From: Streptomyces althioticus | Lineage (GTDB): Bacteria > Actinomycetota > Actinomycetes > Streptomycetales > Streptomycetaceae | Direction of reading: 5' to 3' | Assembly (NCBI GenBank): GCA_014649355.1 | Contig: BMSW01000001.1 | Location: 62,001 to 126,000 of the forward strand | DNA length: 64,000 nt | Shown here: positions 50,401-58,935 of the stretch, piece by piece | Position numbering within the stretch: position 1 is the first letter of the stretch | Layout: the number at the start of each line of letters is the position of its first letter | Position numbers and translations under genes: made by a program | The notes under the pieces: model-generated | What the model saw: the letters and a program-made list of their open reading frames with translations, nothing else | The model's database searches: none | What the model was told of the DNA's origin: nothing

Positions 50401-52346
50401 AGCCGATCGCGCCGCAGGCGGCCGGGCCGGAACTTCAGCCCGTCGGGCCGCATGCCCGGCCCGCCGCGCCCGGTCCCCAGTCGGCCGACGCCGCCGCACA
50501 GGCGCAGCAGCCCGTACCGCCGAACCCGAACCCGCAGGCCGCGCAGCCCGCCGACGCCACCGCTCAGGCCCCGCAGCCTGGCGCCTCCGCGCCGCAGGCC
50601 GGCGCGCAGCCCGCTCCCGCGCCGCAGGGTGTGCCCGCCGCCGATGCCGGGCGGCACGACGCCGTGCCGGTGGACCAGTCCGAGGACCACACCCCGCCGC
50701 AGCCGCACCCCACCAGCGCGCCCACCGGCCGCCGTCGGCGTGCGGTCACCCCGCCGGCCGATGCCGCGCAGGCGCCGGGCGCTCCCGAGCAGTGGGGGGC
50801 GGCGCCCCCGCAGGGCGCCGCGGCCCCGCTCCCTCCGGCCCAGCCGCTGCCCGCCGAGGCCCCGCCCGCCCAGGGCGCGCCGCAGCCCGCCCAGCCCGCG
50901 CCGGGCGCGGCCACCCCGCCCGCCGGGACGCCGGCCCCGCAGCAGTGGCCGACCGCCGGTGACACCTCCGGCGCCGGAGCGGCGCCCGTTCCCAACGCGC
51001 CGCAGCCCACGCCGTCCGGCGGCACCCCGCTGCCGCCCGAGGGCGCGCCCGCGCCCGCCCGGCCGGCCGCCCAGCCGCTGCCCGCCGAGGCCGCCGCGCC
51101 GGTGGACCCGAACTCGACGCAGGGCCGTGCGATCAGCGTGCGGACGCTGGGGCAGGGCGTGCCGTTCAACCGGCAGGCCGCCCAGGTCCAGCAGCCGCTG
51201 GCGTCGGCCACGCCGCCCCCGCACCAGCCGGGCGGTTCCGGACGCCGCCGCAAGCTCGGCACCCGCAGCGACCAGGCCGCGGCGAACGGCCAGACCTCCG
51301 GCGGCGGGCAGGCTCCCGGCGCCGCCCAGGGCGCCCGCCCGCACCCGCAGCAGGCGGAGCCCGTACCGCCCGCCGGTCAGGCGCCCGCTCCGCAGCAGGA
51401 CCGCAGCCCGGCCGCCGCCCTCGCCCAGCCCGCGGCGCAGCCGACGCCGACGCCGGCCGGGCAGTCCCGGCTCGCGCCGGCCGCGGAGGCCGCCGGACGC
51501 TCGTACGCGATAGGGGCGCCGGACGCGGACGCCGCCGAGGGCCCCGAGCCGCTGGACGGTCCGGGCGGGGCCGTGGAGGTGGCGGACCCGCCGCGTCCGC
51601 AGCCGATGGACGACGAACTGCCGCCGGAGCCGCTGGACAACCCGCGCCGGCTGCTGGTGTGGCCCGCGCCGGACGTGTCGACGCAGCAGGCGCTGAGCGA
51701 CCGCGGTTACCGCCCGGTGATCGTGCACTCCCGTGAGGAGGTCGACGCGCAGATCGCGGCCTTCCCGGCGGCGCTGTTCGTCGACCCGCTGACCGGGCCG
51801 ATCACCCGTACCGCCCTGCAGTCGCTGCGTCAGGCGGCGGGCGCGGCGGAGGTGCCGGTGATGGTCACCGCCGGACTCGGCCAGGCCTCCCGCGACGCCG
51901 CGTACGGCGCCGACCCGGCGGTGCTGCTGAAGGCGCTCGCGCCGCGCGACAGCGAACAGCACCCGCCGCGCGTCCTGCTGATCGAGGAGCACGCGGAGAT
52001 CGCGCTGGCCCTGACCGGCACGCTGGAGCGGCGCGGGATGCAGGTCGCGCGGGCCGCGAGCGACGCCGACGCGGTGACGCTGGCGGGCCAGTTCCGGCCG
52101 AACCTGGTGGTGATGGACCTGATGCAGGTGCACCGCCAGGCCGGGCAGGCCGGCATCCTCGACTGGCTGCGCGCGAACGGGCAGCTCACCCGGACCCCGC
52201 TGGTCGTCTACACGGCCGCCGTCGACGCGGCGGACCTGCCGCGGCTGGCCTCCGGCGAGACGGTGCTGTTCCTCGCGGAGCGGTCCACCAGCGCGGAGGT
52301 GCAGGAGCGGATCGTCGACCTGCTGTCGCGGATCGGGACCAACTGA
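47436..52346 (+). CDS. Giant PAS/degenerate histidine-kinase/receiver protein
   Basis: A 1636-residue cytosolic protein. It has PAS domains at 10-135 and 147-265, a Glu/Arg coiled coil (266-345), a DHp-like helix pair (345-405) in which the phospho-His position is Arg351 (GRSLRGPL), and a HATPase-like domain (435-550) lacking clear N and G boxes. A linker of about 850 residues rich in Ala, Pro, Gln and Gly (551-1404) contains recurring GRRRR and LQPVGPN-type motifs. Two receiver-like domains follow: 1405-1507 degenerate (Asp1450) and 1512-1634 with Glu1517/Glu1518 and Asp1561. The GTG start follows GGGAGGAAG. It probably senses and scaffolds rather than autophosphorylates. Confidence 0.85.
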   Translation: MSSRPSRGAARLAAILDALPDALVLVNANGTVVNANTIALEAFEAPGTALVGRGLLDLLPEFDSKLIPGSMRRPDHIDPRGRTKPTRMTARRTDGTEFPVEVTSANLENTSQAYDSYGYTGDELLMLVVRDLSGTVDTEAELARSQRQTEMILRAASEGVVGTDTDGRIVLVNPAAAQILGYRAGELGGRELHTLVLHSRADGSPFPYSESPLADTLRSGRKHRVRGQVLYAKNGDKLPVDLTTAPVRDGDQLVGAVMTFLDRRPYDALLQEKEDAEREHAEELERLAEEHGSELTALRQSHVTEVEELREKHTEELAAYEERYAALGEREKDRYEALAARHEQLLTLLGRSLRGPLDELRRELAALAADDAGQLWPEANQVLHHLSAGYARITTLIDNVLGYQQLDSGTEKIARTKVMLDAVVAAGVDGAVELIGPGRVQFAVHAPPIEAEVDARLLATALAHLVADVAGVDATGNTPLSAGGYLDNTVVVAAAQRGEVVRIEVRGPYSGGDPVHEPIVRGIVRAHGGVLQTHEVPGMSGSAFVLEVPIGGGAGSVPQEAAPQAEEAAAPAGPAPGGGRRRARRASVDAFLDSDVPGGDGEGPAAPAAEAPQPTGRRRRRAAPAEPAQAQQPQQAQLPAQASGEGAAASGGTGRRRGRPAEDAAPAAGAEVELAGAAAGAGVSEGAVVTAAEHAAGAAASNTGLGGTVPPQGVPAPSGRRARRAAGEQQALAPALPAGGEADGAPGAVAVHVPAQGAGPDQQPQPTGRRRRALAAANERAAAQEAAPRTVFALPPVAPAGADQEEQAGQAAGQPAQAGAPGQAPMAPGQVPGGQELPAAQGVVPVAPGAAPNGVAAGPVPQPVAPAAGQAVPAQQRAAGPNAAAAGAGAAQPAGTDGQPVPPHQPVPQPAAPQSAAADAQQQPVPPNAPAPGAAPQPAAPGLQPVGPSPQAAQPVPPDQQAAPQPAGPNLQPVGPNAQPVPPSQQAPQPIAPQAAGPELQPVGPHARPAAPGPQSADAAAQAQQPVPPNPNPQAAQPADATAQAPQPGASAPQAGAQPAPAPQGVPAADAGRHDAVPVDQSEDHTPPQPHPTSAPTGRRRRAVTPPADAAQAPGAPEQWGAAPPQGAAAPLPPAQPLPAEAPPAQGAPQPAQPAPGAATPPAGTPAPQQWPTAGDTSGAGAAPVPNAPQPTPSGGTPLPPEGAPAPARPAAQPLPAEAAAPVDPNSTQGRAISVRTLGQGVPFNRQAAQVQQPLASATPPPHQPGGSGRRRKLGTRSDQAAANGQTSGGGQAPGAAQGARPHPQQAEPVPPAGQAPAPQQDRSPAAALAQPAAQPTPTPAGQSRLAPAAEAAGRSYAIGAPDADAAEGPEPLDGPGGAVEVADPPRPQPMDDELPPEPLDNPRRLLVWPAPDVSTQQALSDRGYRPVIVHSREEVDAQIAAFPAALFVDPLTGPITRTALQSLRQAAGAAEVPVMVTAGLGQASRDAAYGADPAVLLKALAPRDSEQHPPRVLLIEEHAEIALALTGTLERRGMQVARAASDADAVTLAGQFRPNLVVMDLMQVHRQAGQAGILDWLRANGQLTRTPLVVYTAAVDAADLPRLASGETVLFLAERSTSAEVQERIVDLLSRIGTN

Positions 52347-52508
52347 CGGGGCGGGTACGGGCCGTGGACACGTACGGCGCTTACGGCACATACGGCACTC
52401 ACGACACGTAGGGCGCTTACGGCACGTAGGGCGCGGACAGCGCCGCGCCGGGCGGTGGGCGCGGATGGCGCGCTCACCGCCCGGCGCGTGTCCGGGACCG
52501 GGTGCCGG

Positions 52509-54164
52509 TCAGAGCTGCGTGACGTCCAGCGCACCCTCGGCGTACTGGCGGCGCAGCACCTTCTTGTCGAACTTGCCGACGCTGGTCTTCGGCACCGCCT
52601 CGATCACCGTCCAGCGCTCCGGCAGCTGCCACTTGGCGATCTTCCGCTCCTCCTGGAGGAAGGTGCGCAGCGTGGTGAAGTCGGCGGCGGAGCCCTCCTT
52701 GAGGACGACCGTGGCGAGCGGGCGCTCGCCCCACTTGTCGTCGGGGACGGCGACCACGGCGGCCTCGGCGACGTCCGGGTGCGCCATCAGCGCGTTCTCC
52801 AGCTCCACCGAGGAGATCCACTCGCCGCCCGACTTGATGACGTCCTTGGCGCGGTCGGTCAGGGTGAGGAATCCGTCGGCGCTGATGGTGCCGACGTCGC
52901 CGGTCTTGAGCCAGCCGTCCTCGCTGAACTTGTCCGCCGGGCGGAGGGGTTCGGCGTCGGGGCCGTTGTAGTACGCGCCGGCGATCCAGGGGCCGCGGAC
53001 CTCCAGCTCGCCCGCGGACTCGCCGTCCCAGGGGAGGCGCTCGCCGCCGGGGCCGGTGAGGCGGGCCTCGACGCCGGCCGGGAAGCGGCCCTGGGTCAGC
53101 CGGTAGGCGAACTCCTCGTCGGTGCCGACGGCGTGGGCCGGCGGGCGGGCGATCGTGCCGAGCGGGGAGGTCTCCGTCATGCCCCAGGCGTGACAGACCC
53201 GCATGCCCAGCTTGTCGAACGCCTCCATCAGCGAGGGCGGACAGGCGGAGCCGCCGATGGTGACCTGGGTGAGGGAGGAGACGTTCCGGGGGCGGGCGGT
53301 GAGCTCGGCGAGCAGGCCCTGCCAGATGGTGGGGACGGCGGCGGCGTGCGTCGGCTGCACGCTCTCGATCATCTCGGCGAGCGGGGCGGGCTGCAGGAAG
53401 CGGTCCGGCATCAGCATGTGGACGCCGGTCATGAACGTGGCGTGCGGCAGGCCCCAGGCGTTGACGTGGAACTGCGGGACGACGACCAGGGAGATGTCCT
53501 GGTCGGTGAGCCCCATCGACTGGGTCATGTTCACCTGCATCGAGTGCAGGTATATGGACCGGTGGCTGTAGACCACGCCCTTGGGGTCGCCGGTGGTGCC
53601 GGAGGTGTAGCACATGGCGGCGGCGGCCCGCTCGTCCAGCTCCGGCCAGTCGTAGGCGACGGGCTGTCCGGCGATCAGCTCCTCGTACTCGTGCACCTGG
53701 ACGTGGGTGTCGGCCAGGGGGGAGCGGTCGCCGGGTCCGGAGACGACGACGTGCTCGACGGTCTTGAGGTGCGGCAGCAGCGGGGCTATCAGCGGGATCA
53801 GCGAGCCGTTGACGATGACCACGCGGTCGGCGGCGTGGTTGACGATCCACGCGAGCTGCTCGGCCGGCAGGCGCAGGTTCAGCGTGTGCAGCACGGCGCC
53901 CATGGAGGGGATCGCGAAGTACGCCTCGACGTGCTCGGCGTTGTTCCACATCAGGGTGGCGACCCGCTCGTCGCCGCGGACGCCGAGGTCCTCGCGCAGG
54001 GCGTGCGCCAGCTGGGCGGCCCGGGAGCCGATCTCCGCGTAGGAACGGCGCTGCGGGTCCCCCTCGCCGGTCCAGGTGATCACCTGCGAAGTGCCGTGGA
54101 TCGACGACCCGTGGGTCAGGATCCTCGAGATCAGCAGCGGTACGTCCTGCATGGTGCTCAGCAC
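52509..54164 (-). CDS. Long-chain fatty acid--CoA ligase (AMP-binding)
   Basis: A 551-residue ANL-superfamily enzyme activating a carboxylic acid through acyl-AMP to acyl-CoA. It has the P-loop YTSGTTGDPKGVVYSH, GMTETSPLG, TGDVGTISADGFLTLTDRAKDVIKSGGEWIS, and the C-terminal catalytic Lys region PKTSVGKFDKK. The GTG at 54164 has AGGAGG 5 nt upstream and starts MLSTMQDVPLLISRIL, as in relatives; an ATG at 54224 without that site would add 20 residues. Medium/long-chain fatty acids are the probable substrates. Confidence 0.92.
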   Translation of the reverse strand: MLSTMQDVPLLISRILTHGSSIHGTSQVITWTGEGDPQRRSYAEIGSRAAQLAHALREDLGVRGDERVATLMWNNAEHVEAYFAIPSMGAVLHTLNLRLPAEQLAWIVNHAADRVVIVNGSLIPLIAPLLPHLKTVEHVVVSGPGDRSPLADTHVQVHEYEELIAGQPVAYDWPELDERAAAAMCYTSGTTGDPKGVVYSHRSIYLHSMQVNMTQSMGLTDQDISLVVVPQFHVNAWGLPHATFMTGVHMLMPDRFLQPAPLAEMIESVQPTHAAAVPTIWQGLLAELTARPRNVSSLTQVTIGGSACPPSLMEAFDKLGMRVCHAWGMTETSPLGTIARPPAHAVGTDEEFAYRLTQGRFPAGVEARLTGPGGERLPWDGESAGELEVRGPWIAGAYYNGPDAEPLRPADKFSEDGWLKTGDVGTISADGFLTLTDRAKDVIKSGGEWISSVELENALMAHPDVAEAAVVAVPDDKWGERPLATVVLKEGSAADFTTLRTFLQEERKIAKWQLPERWTVIEAVPKTSVGKFDKKVLRRQYAEGALDVTQL

Positions 54165-54310
54165 GGCGTCCTCCTGGGCGACATTGCCTGGCGTCGGTAC
54201 GGGTTGCGCTGATTGTGCGCACATACCGCGCGGTATGTCACTAGGGGAGCGGATGATCGATCACGCTCCGCCGGACGACGTTCTGCGTCAGGTTCCCCTC
54301 CTGTTCCCCC

Positions 54311-54871
54311 TCAACTCCGAACAAGCCCCAGCTCAGCGTCCTCGCGGAGCTTGCCGAGCGCCCGCGACACCGCCGACTTCACCGTCCCGACCGAGACGCC
54401 GAGCACCTCCGCCGTCTGCGCCTCGCTGAGATCCTCGTAGTACCGCAGCACGACCATCGCCCGCTGGCGCGCGGGCAGCCGCATGACCGCTCTCCACATC
54501 GCGTCCCGCAGGGCCTGCTGCTCGGCGGGGTCGTCGGCGGTCGGCAGCGGGTCCGGCTCGGGCAGCTCGTCGCAGGCGAACTCGTCGACCTTGCGCTTGC
54601 GCCACTGCGAGGTCCGCGTGTTCACCAGCGCCCGGCGGACGTAGCCGTCCAGCGCCCGGTGGTCCTCTATCCGCTCCCACGCGACGTACGTCTTGGCGAG
54701 CGCGGTCTGCAGCAGGTCCTCCGCGTCGCTGGGGTTTCCGGTCAGCGACCGGGCGGTCCGCAGGAGCACCGGCTGGCGGGCCCTCATGTACGACGAGAAC
54801 GACGCGTACGGGAGGGTCTGCGTCGCCGGGGCGGCGGCGTTCGAAGCGCTGGTGCAGACGGGTGTGGTCAT
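54311..54871 (-). CDS. SigE-family ECF RNA polymerase sigma factor
   Basis: A 186-residue ECF sigma factor. Region 2 is FSSYMRARQPVLLRTARSLTGNPSDAEDLLQTALAKTYVAWERI. Region 4 is QRAMVVLRYYEDLSEAQTAEVLGVSVGTVKSAVSRALGKLRE. This is the actinobacterial SigE-family (ECF41-like in some schemes) pattern without a C-terminal extension. The start is set at MTTPVCTS; a GTG 9 bp upstream is possible. No anti-sigma gene is adjacent. Confidence 0.9.
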   Translation of the reverse strand: MTTPVCTSASNAAAPATQTLPYASFSSYMRARQPVLLRTARSLTGNPSDAEDLLQTALAKTYVAWERIEDHRALDGYVRRALVNTRTSQWRKRKVDEFACDELPEPDPLPTADDPAEQQALRDAMWRAVMRLPARQRAMVVLRYYEDLSEAQTAEVLGVSVGTVKSAVSRALGKLREDAELGLVRS

Positions 54872-55139
54872 GTCGTCCACGCTAGGAGCGGGGCCCGCCC
54901 GGCGGATCGCCCGCAGGTCCCGAAGCCGGGTCCCCCTCAGGTCGTAGGGGTGGGGCTCACCTCACCTCCCAGAGGTGGACGAGCGGATGAGGGGCCTTAC
55001 GGGTCCCCCCTGACGTACCGCGCGCCGTCTCGAGGACCGGCCGCCCGGTGCGGCGGCGCCGAAGCGCCGCCGCGACCGACGTCCTCCCCCCTGTCCGGCA
55101 TCCCCCTTCTCCCCCCGGATCTCCCCCTTGCCTACGCGG

Positions 55140-55430
55140 TCAGAGCGCCGGCCACCAGAAGGGGGCGAAGCTGATGGCCACGTTGTCCTCGCCCTGGTTG
55201 ACGGTCGTGAACGCGGAGCCGTTGACCTGGGCGGTATTGCTCTCGTTCTCGGCGCCGGCCCCTACGGCCTGCTGCTGTGTGGTGGCGGAGTTCCCGAAGT
55301 TGTCCCCGCCGACTCCGGTACCGAGGGCGCCGACGCCGTTGTCCGCCGTCGCGACTCCCGCGAAGAGCGCGGCCGCGAGCGGGAGAGCGGCGGCGGCGGC
55401 GATGACACGGGCGGTACGGATGCTTGCCAT
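55140..55430 (-). CDS. Small secreted protein of unknown function
   Basis: A 96-residue protein: signal peptide to about residue 29 (AAAALPLAAALFAGVATA-DN), then a Gly/Asn/Gln-rich mature part (GVGGDNFGNSATTQQQAVGAGAENESNTAQVNGSAFTTVNQG) ending in FAPFWWPAL. The Asn/Thr/Gln repeat-like pattern recalls surface-assembly proteins such as rodlins or chaplins, but the defining Cys pair or repeats are missing. I remember similar unnamed secreted proteins in other streptomycetes. Confidence 0.75.
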   Translation of the reverse strand: MASIRTARVIAAAAALPLAAALFAGVATADNGVGALGTGVGGDNFGNSATTQQQAVGAGAENESNTAQVNGSAFTTVNQGEDNVAISFAPFWWPAL

Positions 55431-55800
55431 GTTTGTGTTCCCTCCAGAACCAAGGACGCACCGGGTCGAGGCCGTCCATGTGTGCACTACGACTGTGAAC
55501 TGCGGTTTTCACCAGGGAAGTTGGCCCCCCGCCCTGATGCTGTGCACGACGTCGCAAGATCAGGATTGCCCACCGGACGCCACGGAACCACCTTGTAAGC
55601 CGTGATTCGCACGCAAGCGTGAGAAGCCGCCGATAAACCCCGAGTCGACCCTGATTCGGGGCCTGTTCGACCCGAGGTGGCGACGACCCCGGCGCCCCAA
55701 CGGAGGAAGCGTTTCGGCGTCCGCCCGACGGAAGCCTTCACCCTCGGGTGGCACCCCTTACCCCCTTCCCTTCTTCGAACGCGTGTACGAACATAGAGGC
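55431..55800. other. Intergenic region between divergent genes
   Basis: A 370-bp gap between the secreted protein and the Prim-Pol gene. I see no gene, and no clear -10/-35 pair. One weak inverted repeat (CCCCGA ... TTCGGGG near 55640-55662) is present. Confidence 0.55.
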
Positions 55801-56661
55801 ATGGCCACCACCGACCGGCAGGCCACGACGCTGGCCCTCGCACACGCCCTGTCAGCCGCCGAACGCGGGCTGGCCGTCATCCCGCTGTCCCGCACCAAGC
55901 TCCCGGCCCTGCGCTCCCCCCACCGCGACGAACCGTCCCGCCCGCCCTGCCACGGCGAGTGCGGCCGCTTCGGCCACGGCGTGTACGACGCCACCACCGA
56001 CCCGGCGCGCATCCGCGCCCTGTTCGCCGCCGCGCCCCGCGCGACCGGCTACGGCATAGCCTGCGGCCTGCCCCCGCACCACCTGATCGGCGTCGACCTC
56101 GACACGAAGAACGGCACCGACCCCGGCGCCGCCCTCCGCGCCCTCGCCTCCCGGCACGGCTTCACCGTCCCGCCCACGGTGGTCGTCCTCACCCCGAGCG
56201 GCGGCCGCCACCTCTGGCTCAGCGGCCCGCCCGACGTCGTCGTCCCCAACTCCGCCGGCCGCCTCGCCCCCGGCATCGACATCCGCGGCGCCGGCGGCTA
56301 CCTCGTCGGCCCCGGCTCCCGTACGGAACACGGCGCGTACCGGGCCGCGCCCGGCACCGCCGACCTGGCGCCCTCGCCCTGCCCTCCGGCCCTGCTGCGT
56401 CTGCTGCTGCCGCCACCCCGCGCCCACCATCCGACGCCCCCGTCGGCCGGTGACCACGGGCAGGGCCTGGTCCAGTTCGTCCTCGCGGCGCACGAGGGCC
56501 AGCGCAACACCCGGCTCTTCTGGGCGGCCTGCCGTGCCTACGAGGACGGCATCGGCCCCGAGCTGGTGGATCCCCTGGTCGACGCGGCACGCGCCACGGG
56601 CCTGTCCGAACGCGAGGCACGCGCGACGGTCGCGTCGGCCGCGCGCTTGACCGGCCGTTGA
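55801..56661 (+). CDS. Bifunctional DNA primase/polymerase (Prim-Pol) domain protein
   Basis: A 286-residue archaeo-eukaryotic primase-type domain as found in actinobacterial plasmids and integrative elements. The metal-binding Asp pair is in LIGVDLDTKNG (Asp99, Asp101), then TPSGGRHLW (His137) and GIDIRGAGGYLVGPGS (Asp160). An N-terminal CHGECGRFGHG segment may bind zinc. The C-terminal helical region (about 215-286) resembles a primase-C extension without helicase. No mobile gene is adjacent, so it is either a chromosomal relic of an element or a domesticated primase. Confidence 0.88.
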   Translation: MATTDRQATTLALAHALSAAERGLAVIPLSRTKLPALRSPHRDEPSRPPCHGECGRFGHGVYDATTDPARIRALFAAAPRATGYGIACGLPPHHLIGVDLDTKNGTDPGAALRALASRHGFTVPPTVVVLTPSGGRHLWLSGPPDVVVPNSAGRLAPGIDIRGAGGYLVGPGSRTEHGAYRAAPGTADLAPSPCPPALLRLLLPPPRAHHPTPPSAGDHGQGLVQFVLAAHEGQRNTRLFWAACRAYEDGIGPELVDPLVDAARATGLSEREARATVASAARLTGR

Positions 56662-56757
56662 GGCGACCGGTCCTCCCCTCCCCGGCCCCCACGCCCTTCC
56701 GCGCACGCGCCCGAAATTCGAAAGACCCGCATGCACCAGCGTCTTAAAGTGCCGACC

Positions 56758-57189
56758 ATGGCACTCTCCCGCGTCGTCCTCGCCTCGGGCCGCTCCGTCG
56801 ACCTGACCGAACTGCACCTGTCGGCGACGTACGGGAACGTGCTCGAGGGATACCCGTGCAAGCCGCTGAACGACCTCGCGATCGCCGGGCTGCTCCGGTC
56901 CGCCGAGCGCTTCCACCCGGGCGCCCCGGTGCACCTGATCCCGCCGCCGCGCGAGTACCCCGACCAGTTCGCGGGCGCCTTCGGCCCGGTGGAGGTGCTG
57001 CCCGCCGTGACCTGCGTGGGCAGCTTCCGGTCCGAACCCCTCGACCCCGCACACGACCGTGCCCTGTACCGCTCCCGCCTCACCGTGGCCTGGTTCCAGC
57101 AGACGTCGCACATCCCCTCGGGGTACGACGCGGCGACCGAGCTGCTGGACGTGGACTGGGAGCAACTCGCCACCGACGAGGAACTGTGA
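56758..57189 (+). CDS. Unknown conserved protein
   Basis: A 143-residue soluble protein without recognised domain: SGRSVDLTELHLSATYGNVLEGYPCKPLNDLAI then HLIPPPREYPDQFAGAFGPVEVLPAVTCVGSFRSEPLDP, and an acidic C-terminus. The ATG at 56758 follows a short gap after MHQRLKVPT-coding sequence; an ATG at 56731 is the alternative. Its stop overlaps the DinB GTG start, so it begins a coupled four-gene unit. Confidence 0.8.
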   Translation: MALSRVVLASGRSVDLTELHLSATYGNVLEGYPCKPLNDLAIAGLLRSAERFHPGAPVHLIPPPREYPDQFAGAFGPVEVLPAVTCVGSFRSEPLDPAHDRALYRSRLTVAWFQQTSHIPSGYDAATELLDVDWEQLATDEEL

Positions 57190-57725
57190 CCGCACCTGTC
57201 CCTTCCGCCGCAGGCCGGATCGCCCTGCTCCGCTGGCAGTTCGACCTGACCTGGTCCCTGTTCGAGTACCACCTGGAACGTCTGGAGCCGGAGGACTTCC
57301 TCTGGGAGCCCGCCCCGCTCTGCTGGACGCTCCGCCGGTCGCCCCAGGGCGCGTGGGTCCCCGACTGGGCGGACACCGAGCCCGACCCCGTACCGGTGCC
57401 CACCGTCGCGTGGGTGAGCTGGCACATCGGCTGGTGGTGGAGCGTGACGCTGGACCACGCGCGCGGGGAGCGCCCGCGTGAGCGGACCGAGATCGTCTGG
57501 CCCGGCGCGGGGGAACCCACGCTCACCTGGCTCCGCTCCCTGCGCACGGAGTGGCTCGCCCACCTCGGCACCCTCACGGACGCCGACCTGGACGCCCCGG
57601 CGCCCTTCCCCTGGCCCGACGACCCGTCGCACACGAAGGCGCACATGCTGGCCTGGGTGAACGCGGAGCTGATGAAGAACGCGGCGGAGATCGGGCAGCT
57701 CCGCATGGTGCGGGCGGCGTCATGA
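57186..57725 (+). CDS. DinB superfamily protein
   Basis: A 179-residue four-helix-bundle protein of the DinB/YfiT type. The metal-binding histidines are suggested by VSWHIGWWWSVTLDHARGE; LRSLRTEWLAHLGTLTDADLDAP and HTKAHMLAWVNAELMKNAAEIGQLRMVR complete the pattern. Members include thiol-dependent transferases (bacillithiol/mycothiol). It starts with GTG overlapping the preceding stop, and ends in ATGA overlap with the YunG gene. Confidence 0.88.
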   Translation: MTAPVPSAAGRIALLRWQFDLTWSLFEYHLERLEPEDFLWEPAPLCWTLRRSPQGAWVPDWADTEPDPVPVPTVAWVSWHIGWWWSVTLDHARGERPRERTEIVWPGAGEPTLTWLRSLRTEWLAHLGTLTDADLDAPAPFPWPDDPSHTKAHMLAWVNAELMKNAAEIGQLRMVRAAS

Positions 57726-58186
57726 ACCGTGACGCCGCCGCCCGGCGGCCGTGGTCCCTGCTCGACCTCGACAGGGCGTTCCGCGCCTGCTGGGCCGCCG
57801 ACACGTGCTCACCCGACGACCTGCCCGACTGGCGCCCGGACAACCCGTCCGTGGGCCACTGCGACATCACGACGCTGGTCGTCAACGACCTGTTCGGCGG
57901 CGATCTCCTCGTCGCCGACGTCCGCCGGGCCGGCTCCCCGCACGGCTACCACTGGTGGAACCGCCTCCCCAACGGCGTCGACCTCGACCTGACGCTGGAA
58001 CAGTTCCAGGCGGGCGAGGCCCTCTCCCCACCCCGCACGGTGACACGCCCCCCGGGCCCACTACCCCGCCGCCACCCCGAGTACGAGCTCCTCCGCGCCC
58101 GTCTGACGGAACACTTGGGCCCGCTGCCGTCGGCGGGCGGCGTCCAGTCTCCGCGGGGAGACGGTGGAAGGGGGGAGTTGCCGTGA
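57722..58186 (+). CDS. YunG family protein
   Basis: A 154-residue protein matching the YunG family: FRACWAADTCSPDDLPDWRPDNPSVGHCDITTLVVNDLFGGDLLVADVR, with HYHWWNRLPNGVDLDLTLEQF-like continuation. Cys/His conservation (Cys48 and the YHWWN region) recalls a papain-like fold, but the activity is unknown. It is coupled upstream to DinB and downstream to a small membrane protein. Confidence 0.8.
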   Translation: MNRDAAARRPWSLLDLDRAFRACWAADTCSPDDLPDWRPDNPSVGHCDITTLVVNDLFGGDLLVADVRRAGSPHGYHWWNRLPNGVDLDLTLEQFQAGEALSPPRTVTRPPGPLPRRHPEYELLRARLTEHLGPLPSAGGVQSPRGDGGRGELP

Positions 58187-58509
58187 ACCAACGGTGGCCG
58201 GAAGGACGGTACGCCGACCCGGATGCGGCGAGGGCGCGCTACGAGGCCGACACGAGCGCGGCCCGCCGCTCGGCCCGGGAAGCACTCCGCGCCGACCTGC
58301 CCGCGGCCCACCTGGGCCTGGCAGTGACCGTGATCGCGTGCCTCCTCGTAGGAGCGGCCTGGTCCCCCGCTGCGGCATGGGCCGTCGCCGGCGCCTTCGC
58401 CGCGCTGTTCACCATCGTCCTGACGACAAGGCTCGTCACCGGAAAAGGAATCCGGTCCGCCGTGCGCACCGCCTACACGGCCACCTTCGGCTGGGCGGAC
58501 TGGATCTGA
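58183..58509 (+). CDS. Small two-span membrane protein
   Basis: A 108-residue protein: a charged N-terminal helix (DPDAARARYEADTSAARRSAREALRADLP), two spans at about 45-61 and 64-82, and a basic C-terminus ending WADWI. The GTG start at 58183 overlaps the YunG stop and has GGGGGGAG upstream. Function unknown. Confidence 0.75.
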   Translation: MNQRWPEGRYADPDAARARYEADTSAARRSAREALRADLPAAHLGLAVTVIACLLVGAAWSPAAAWAVAGAFAALFTIVLTTRLVTGKGIRSAVRTAYTATFGWADWI

Positions 58510-58543
58510 TCGGCGCTCCACGGCCGGCCGACCGCCGATGTTG

Positions 58544-58873
58544 TCACCCGGCCCCCATCGCGGAGACCAGCGCGGCCCCGGCGCCGAGGACGACCAGTTG
58601 GACGATGCCGGGGATGCGCCACCCCAGGGCGAGGAGGCCGCCGCCCGTCAGGACAGCGCCGCCGCCCAGGAGCCACATCGCTTGCGCCGCCGTCTGCGAC
58701 GCACCCGACGCCGCGGAGCCGCCGCTCTCGTAGCCGTCGGCCCAGCCCGCTACTCCGACGCAGTACACCGACACGGCGATGAGCACGAGGTCGACAAGAA
58801 GCAGCGCCACGCCGACGCCGATCTGCGGACCGGTGGAGGGCTTATCCACCGGGTGCGTTTCTGCTGGGTTCAT
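58544..58873 (-). CDS. Multi-span membrane protein of unknown function
   Basis: A 109-residue protein with three hydrophobic spans (about 18-40, 65-82, 86-106) and a short polar N-terminus, MNPAETHPVDKPSTGPQIG. It has no recognised domain. The ATG at 58873 lacks a strong ribosome site. It is convergent with the two-span protein gene. Confidence 0.65.
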   Translation of the reverse strand: MNPAETHPVDKPSTGPQIGVGVALLLVDLVLIAVSVYCVGVAGWADGYESGGSAASGASQTAAQAMWLLGGGAVLTGGGLLALGWRIPGIVQLVVLGAGAALVSAMGAG

Positions 58874-58935
58874 GCGGTCAGTGTGATGGCGCGGTGGGCG
58901 TCGCACATGAGTTCAGGTACTCAGGTGTGCCACTC

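Noticed and set aside
46659..52391. A 1910-codon open frame antisense to the giant sensor protein
   Set aside because: It is the mirror of a very G+C-rich gene with strong third-position bias; the translation is Arg/Gly low-complexity and has no domain, while the + frame shows PAS and receiver motifs.
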